DNA from: Actinomadura logoneensis
GTDB lineage: Bacteria > Actinomycetota > Actinomycetes > Streptosporangiales > Streptosporangiaceae
Length of the DNA stretch: 47,444 bases
Direction of reading: 5' to 3'
Assembly (NCBI RefSeq): GCF_003428695.1
Contig: NZ_QURH01000114.1
Span: 1 to 47,444, forward strand
Below, piece by piece: positions 47,279 to 47,444 of the stretch. The notes beneath the pieces are model-generated. The model had not been told where the DNA came from, made no database searches, and saw only the letters and a program-made list of their open reading frames with translations. Position 1 is the first letter of the stretch. Each line of letters opens with the position of its first letter. The translations under genes and the position numbers were made by a program.

Positions 47279-47351
47279 CCAAGGACTCCGCCGCCGGCCG
47301 CGCCCCGCCCGTGACCCCGGCCACGCGGCGGCCGGTCGAGCTTGCCTCCGG

Positions 47352-47444
47352 CCCCCGTTCCCCGGCCGGGCCCCCGTTCTCCGGCCCGGCCCCTGTTCTC
47401 CGGCCCGGCCGTCCGGACACCGCCTGGCCCGGCCGTCCGGAGAC
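47352..47444. repeat. 19-bp tandem array running to the window end
   Basis: Three 19-base units start at 47352, 47371 and 47390 (CCCCCGTTCCCCGGCCGGG, CCCCCGTTCTCCGGCCCGG, CCCCTGTTCTCCGGCCCGG). GGCCCGGCCGTCCGGA then occurs twice (about 47402 and 47427). The array lies just after the aldo/keto reductase gene and may continue beyond the window. Confidence 0.75.

Overview
This window is very GC-rich, with strong third-position GC bias, GTG and TTG starts, and actinobacterial marker genes: mshA (mycothiol synthesis), carD, lpqE, a PhoR-PhoP/SenX3-RegX3 pair and F420/PPOX-type flavoproteins. It looks like chromosome of a filamentous actinomycete. Gene content and style are closest to what I would expect of Actinomadura or related Thermomonosporaceae, but the genus is an inference. 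I see no rRNA, tRNA, CRISPR, prophage or intact insertion sequence.

Layout. 1-5.4 kb: DUF2516 membrane protein, MpaB-family oxygenase, an orphan cydB-like gene, a BlaI/M56 protease pair with a periodic operator, and a lone type III PLP decarboxylase. 5.3-18 kb is an accessory stress and drug-response region. It holds two DHA2 exporters, a Vat/CatB-type acetyltransferase, six local regulators (TetR x3, MarR x2, HxlR), most with visible palindromic operators, and a second tryptophanyl-tRNA synthetase behind a Trp-Trp leader peptide and attenuator. It also holds a rhodanese, an AlkZ/YcaQ-like DNA glycosylase, and two gene remnants (PPOX, GNAT). 18-24.8 kb: epimerase, macro domain, universal stress protein, an acyl-CoA synthetase fused in frame to a TIGR03084-type protein, a methyltransferase and an SDR.

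24.8-34.8 kb is the conserved backbone: mshA-ybjN-gpmA, phoU divergent from phoR-phoP with a PHO box between, lpqE, a membrane protein, carD-ispF. cysS-rlmB continues it at 43.5-46.3 kb, followed by an aldo/keto reductase. Between ispF and cysS lies about 8.7 kb of variable DNA with the tyrosine/homogentisate genes fahA and hmgA, a DUF2637 protein, and two large degenerate minisatellites, one of which contains a fragment of an SDR gene.

The main biological points are these. (1) A probable antibiotic-response module: MarR and a DHA2 exporter share an identical 15-bp operator core, and the copy in front of marR also lies in the promoter region of the attenuated auxiliary trpS. (2) An unusual number of short tandem arrays sit in gaps and at gene 3' ends, some duplicating the stop codon of the neighbouring gene. 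(3) Several broken, fused or truncated genes mark recent rearrangement.
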